Shown here: in pieces, positions 60,741 to 64,000 of the stretch
Layout: each line of letters begins with the position of its first letter
Numbering within the stretch: position 1 is the first letter of the stretch
NCBI GenBank assembly: GCA_029961685.1
Contig: JARWKL010000014.1
Location: 27,253,137-27,317,136 of the forward strand
Direction: 5' to 3'
Source: Aristolochia californica
Taxonomy: Eukaryota > Streptophyta > Magnoliopsida > Piperales > Aristolochiaceae
Length of the DNA: 64,000 nt
Notes under the pieces: model-generated
The model's database searches: none
Told to the model about the DNA's origin: nothing
Seen by the model: the letters and a program-made list of their open reading frames with translations, nothing else
Program-made: the position numbers and the translations under genes

Positions 60741-63457
60741 CTGCAATCACAAAGACAATGAGTAAAATTTGAGATAATGCAAGCACATGTGAACCGCTAG
60801 GTGGTGGCAATCCCTAAATAAAATGCTTATGTTCCTCAATTGTTAAAAAACCCTTATTCATATTGTTGAGCACTGTATTGTCTTTCCATTGGAGACTTTA
60901 GAAGGTTCGTAGCAATTGGTATTAAAGTAGCTCATTCTTGGGATAAAGAGAGTCTGGTTTTCTAGTGCAAGTCTTAGAGTTTCAGCAAAAGTTTTTGTGG
61001 GCAACAAACCCTTTACTTCCATAATTTTTTATTGTGAATTACACCTATAAAAAAGATCTTTGAGTCTTATTTCCAACACCAGAAACGACTTTTCATTCCA
61101 ATTTTTCTACAAAGAGAAATCGACATTATAAGCAATGCAGGTCAAACAAAAAGAAGGTTGCAAACAGTAGAATGAGGCTTCCATCAAATGATGATTTTTG
61201 CCATCAAAAGTAGAACTTTAAATTATAAAGTTTATCTTCAAAGAAAGCTTGGTGAGTCTACTTTCTAACGAAAAAACAACTTCTGAATCCAATTCTTGTG
61301 CAAGGAGAAATAATTGTTAGACAAAGCAAAGGTCATGTGGAAGTAGGTAGTGCCCAACGAAAGATGACTTCATCACCTCAACCTTATGTGACTAGGTAGT
61401 TACCAAAGAACACACAGGGCTACTCCATGCCTTGGAAAACTTCAAAATCAAGCTAGAAGAGATTCTTCAAGAGAGAACAGAGTGCATCTACCAAATCATC
61501 ACTCGCTATTAACAACAAAGGAAGCTCAAAATCTCAAGCAATCACCAGGACGAACAAAATATTTATGACACTGGCCAGGCTATTGAGCACGAAAGGGCCA
61601 ACCGGCCAAAGTTCACAATCTTGACTCCACCTCAGCCAAAGAAAACCCATGTCAACAACCCAAATTGAAGCTCCCAAGCACAAAACCATAAGTTTTAAGT
61701 GGAATGCTTTGTAGGTGCCTTGAAGTCAGAGCTCCATCAAATTTACAACCATAAGTGAGAGGTTTAGCATCTCTTCTTACTGACTACTAGTGGCCCAAAC
61801 GTCGAGTGCCCTTTGATCCTCAATTAGATGCAGACTATAAAAGTGCAAGACCTTGGTCACTACCAAATCTCAGGGATGAGGTTCCTGTAAAAGGGATGGT
61901 ATATTAGATGCCACGAAGGCATATTTATATTATTCTTTAAGCTTTTGTATGGGTAGTTTAGGTAGTTGGGTGAGGGGCAGTATACTTATTAGGTATCAAT
62001 TAAGGTTAATATTAAGGATATAATCATCTATTTAATGAGAAAATTCGGGGTTGAGAAGGGCAGTTAAGAACAACCGACTTTATTTTTGTTTCTTCATGTG
62101 TCTTTCTGCAAAAGCTCAAGCACAAACTCCGGTCAGCTTATCTTCTTCTTTTTCCTTCAAGAAACCCTTATTCCCATTGTCAAACACAATTTCCCTCTCT
62201 ATTGGAGACTTTAGAAGGTTCACGACAGTGGGGGGAATGGGAACACTTCAAAACAATTTTGCACATATTGACCAAAAACTCCAAACAATCTCGAGAGAAT
62301 TGACAAATGATATTCTTTCTTCTAAACTATTTGCACATACAAATGAGGTTCAGAAATACTACAGGAAACAAATTTGGGCACTTCTGCATGTATCCATTAC
62401 CCCAGCGTTGACCACCCCTTTCCAACAACTAAATTTTATTAAGAAATAATAAGAATAGAATGAATTCATGCATCACATGGATCAAATAATATCTGGAAGC
62501 TTAAAGAAGTAGGATTTTAGTAACAACAAAGAGAGAACATGCCTTAACCATGTTATCTTTGTACTTAGACAGTACAACTTCCACATTCTGATGGAAAGTC
62601 TGCAACCTTAATTTCACCTGCACAGTAGTGGGGAAAAAAAGGAAACAATTACACTATAATTTTCTGAGTGCAATCATTGCACCCATATTAAAACCTTTAA
62701 ATAAAATATGACCTGTCCTCACTAAACGAGGTTTAAAAAAAAAAAAACTAACAAAAGGGTGTCCCAGAGTAAACAGTGATGTCACCAGGACATGAGAATT
62801 GGAAAGAATTTGGTTGAGGTGGCAAAGACACACCTTCTCTTCGGTATCATCAAACCGCTGGGTAAGCCTGGCAGCAATTTCTTCAGTTTCTGGAGGCAAA
62901 TACTTCAGGTGGTATATCTTTCCAGTGACAGGATCTAACCTCCTACCAACCACTCTCTCCACAAGGCTATCTTCTGAGACCTACACATACCAGTTTGCAC
63001 AAAACGGAATTAGGCAATTGGCAACAGAAGTATATCAGTTTCAAAATTGATGCAGTGCAAGCTCTGTCAAGACAAACAAAAAAATTACATCCAGAACAAT
63101 GAAAATGTCTGGTTCGATGCCAAGGTCTTCCAGGGCTTGTGCTTGAGATAAACTCCGAGGATATCCATCCAAAAGCCAGCCATTCTCTTGAGCATCAGAC
63201 TGAAACAAACGCTCCTTCACCATCTAAATTAGATAAAAGTTAAAAATATTTTTAGAAAAAAAAGAAGTTAAGAGGGTTAACTAAGATTGAAAAGGAAAAC
63301 AGATAAAATCCAAAAGGATAAAAATTACTGTGACAACAATTTTATCAGGAACCAACTGTCCTCTCTCCATGTATTCTTTGGCTCGCTTTCCATTCTCAGT
63401 GCCAGCTGCAATTTCTGCCCTTAAAAGGTCTCCAGCAGCAATATGTGTCAATCCATA
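60657..63457 (-). CDS. Adenylate kinase, chloroplast AMK2-type, 3' five exons (5' partial)
   Basis: Exons on the minus strand: 63457-63329, 63223-63089, 62980-62834, 62617-62543, 60740-60657, all phase 0, 190 codons with stop. The enzyme interconverts ATP + AMP and 2 ADP. Visible motifs: AMP-binding [20 protein letters not shown], the [10 protein letters not shown] box (family GFxLDGFPR), the long [23 protein letters not shown] and [17 protein letters not shown] with its catalytic Arg. The wording and the stop soon after the core match Arabidopsis AMK2, a plastid enzyme, not the longer AK5. The P-loop exon and the transit peptide are upstream of base 64000 and cannot be checked. The last intron has a GC donor. 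Confidence 0.93.
60846..62235 (+). mobile_element. Internally deleted gypsy-like LTR element in the last adenylate kinase intron
   Basis: A direct repeat (aacccttattc..attgt ... ttggagactttagaaggttc) occurs at about 60847-60917 and 62160-62222, taken as LTR ends. The first is followed by ttggtattaaagtagctc, a decayed initiator tRNA-Met primer site. Leader copies (ttttctacaaagagaaatcg at about 61098) and a gag-like stretch ([20 protein letters not shown]) lie between. The left LTR is 5' truncated. Confidence 0.5.
62543..62617 (-). CDS. Adenylate kinase exon ending in a GC donor
   Basis: Reads [20 protein letters not shown] then DNMVK. The exon end is AAG|GCATGT: using it gives VK|IDGN, which keeps the family length. 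The only nearby GT (ATG|GTTAAG) would drop two conserved residues. Confidence 0.88.
62834..62980 (-). CDS. Adenylate kinase exon (LID domain)
   Basis: Reads [20 protein letters not shown], then [29 protein letters not shown]; donor GTGTGT. Confidence 0.95.
63089..63223 (-). CDS. Adenylate kinase exon ([10 protein letters not shown])
   Basis: Reads [20 protein letters not shown], then [15 protein letters not shown], ending IFIVLD; donor GTAATT. Confidence 0.93.
63329..63457 (-). CDS. Adenylate kinase exon (AMP-binding region)
   Basis: TTTTGCAG acceptor, then [20 protein letters not shown], ending PDKIVVT; donor GTAATT. Confidence 0.93.
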
Positions 63458-64000
63458 CTGCAAAAATGAACACTATTTGATTCAGTTTGTTACTTTTTTC
63501 AGCAGAAGAAATTCATAAAAAGTTGCTAAAAAAAACCTTATTCATTTTCAGATATTCATTACAGTAGGACAAACAAGAAGAAACATGTGGCAAACTTACA
63601 AGTTCTAAAACAACCAAACCCCTCCCCCATTTTGATCAAACACAAAAGATAAAGTCACATCTTCACATCAAATACAAACATGTTGAGGATAAGAGTGAGA
63701 AAGAAGAGCCTATCCAGTTAACATCAAGGAGAAAATATTTTTATTAGTAAGTAAACAAATTTCTTGTTAAATCCAATCATATGGTATGGCTCCCATCAAC
63801 AATAGGCACAGCTATTCAGGTTAAGCTCTCAACTGGTGGTTTTTTTATTTTCATTACATTCATTCATGCACAGTAAGGTGCTTAACACAACCATACTCAG
63901 GGCAATCTATGAGTAGATAAGTACTTACAGTTGTGTTTATGTATTAATATAAAATATATTTCTATACAAATATTATGAGTAGGAGGAAGCAAGAATGTGT
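63458..64000 (-). other. Adenylate kinase intron, runs off the window
   Basis: AT-rich with no recognised exon; no P-loop sequence (GAPASGKGT-type) on either strand here. Confidence 0.6.

Noticed and set aside
62051..62449. 132-aa plus-strand open frame in the adenylate kinase intron
   Set aside because: It overlaps the LTR repeat and gag leader of a gypsy-like remnant, and no independent gene features were seen.

Overview
This is nuclear DNA of a flowering plant. It is AT-rich, its genes are split by GT-AG introns, and the gaps are packed with plant LTR retrotransposons (Ty1/copia, Ty3/gypsy-like and TRIM-type) and L1-type LINEs with a C-terminal RNase H. I cannot fix the species from sequence alone. 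No bacterial, organellar or CRISPR features were seen.

Two host genes are well supported, both on the minus strand and both for chloroplast proteins. (1) TIC40, an inner-envelope co-chaperone of protein import, is complete: 14 coding exons between 46173 and 9898. All splice phases match and the exons sum to 1,290 nt (429 residues plus stop). The gene spans 36.3 kb, of which only 3.6% is coding. (2) A chloroplast-type adenylate kinase (AMK2-like) occupies 63457-60657. Its last five exons are here; the exon with the P-loop lies beyond base 64000. Its last intron uses a GC donor.

Layout: 1-1620 is a GC-richer stretch, possibly 5' exons of an unidentified minus-strand gene. 3076-5341 is a complete non-autonomous LTR element and 6343-7130 the 3' end of a copia element. 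8395-8880 is a GC-rich duplicated segment. 9898-46173 is TIC40, whose introns 1, 7, 8, 10 and 11 carry most of the mobile DNA: three near-identical 1.71-kb tandem units with a copia gag (intron 11), LINE tails and a gypsy-like fragment (intron 8), and in intron 7 a stack of LINEs nested in LINEs with readable target-site duplications (TSDs). 46.2-52 kb is mostly unassigned AT-rich DNA with one solo LTR. 52453-59573 is a 7.1-kb minus-strand copia element with both LTRs, a primer site and gag-IN-RT-RNase H remnants. Its integrase is interrupted by a tandem array of a miniature TRIM element (five 91-92-bp LTRs, four ~70-bp internal domains) with a perfect 5-bp TSD. 60657-64000 is the adenylate kinase gene, with a gypsy-like remnant in its last intron.

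The most unusual content is the retroelement architecture. Two unrelated LTR families form head-to-tail arrays in which repeat units share LTRs. One LINE-in-LINE-in-LINE stack is dated in order by 15-bp and 18-bp TSDs. Two micro-insertions of about 70-100 bp are LINE tails flanked by 16-18-bp duplications.
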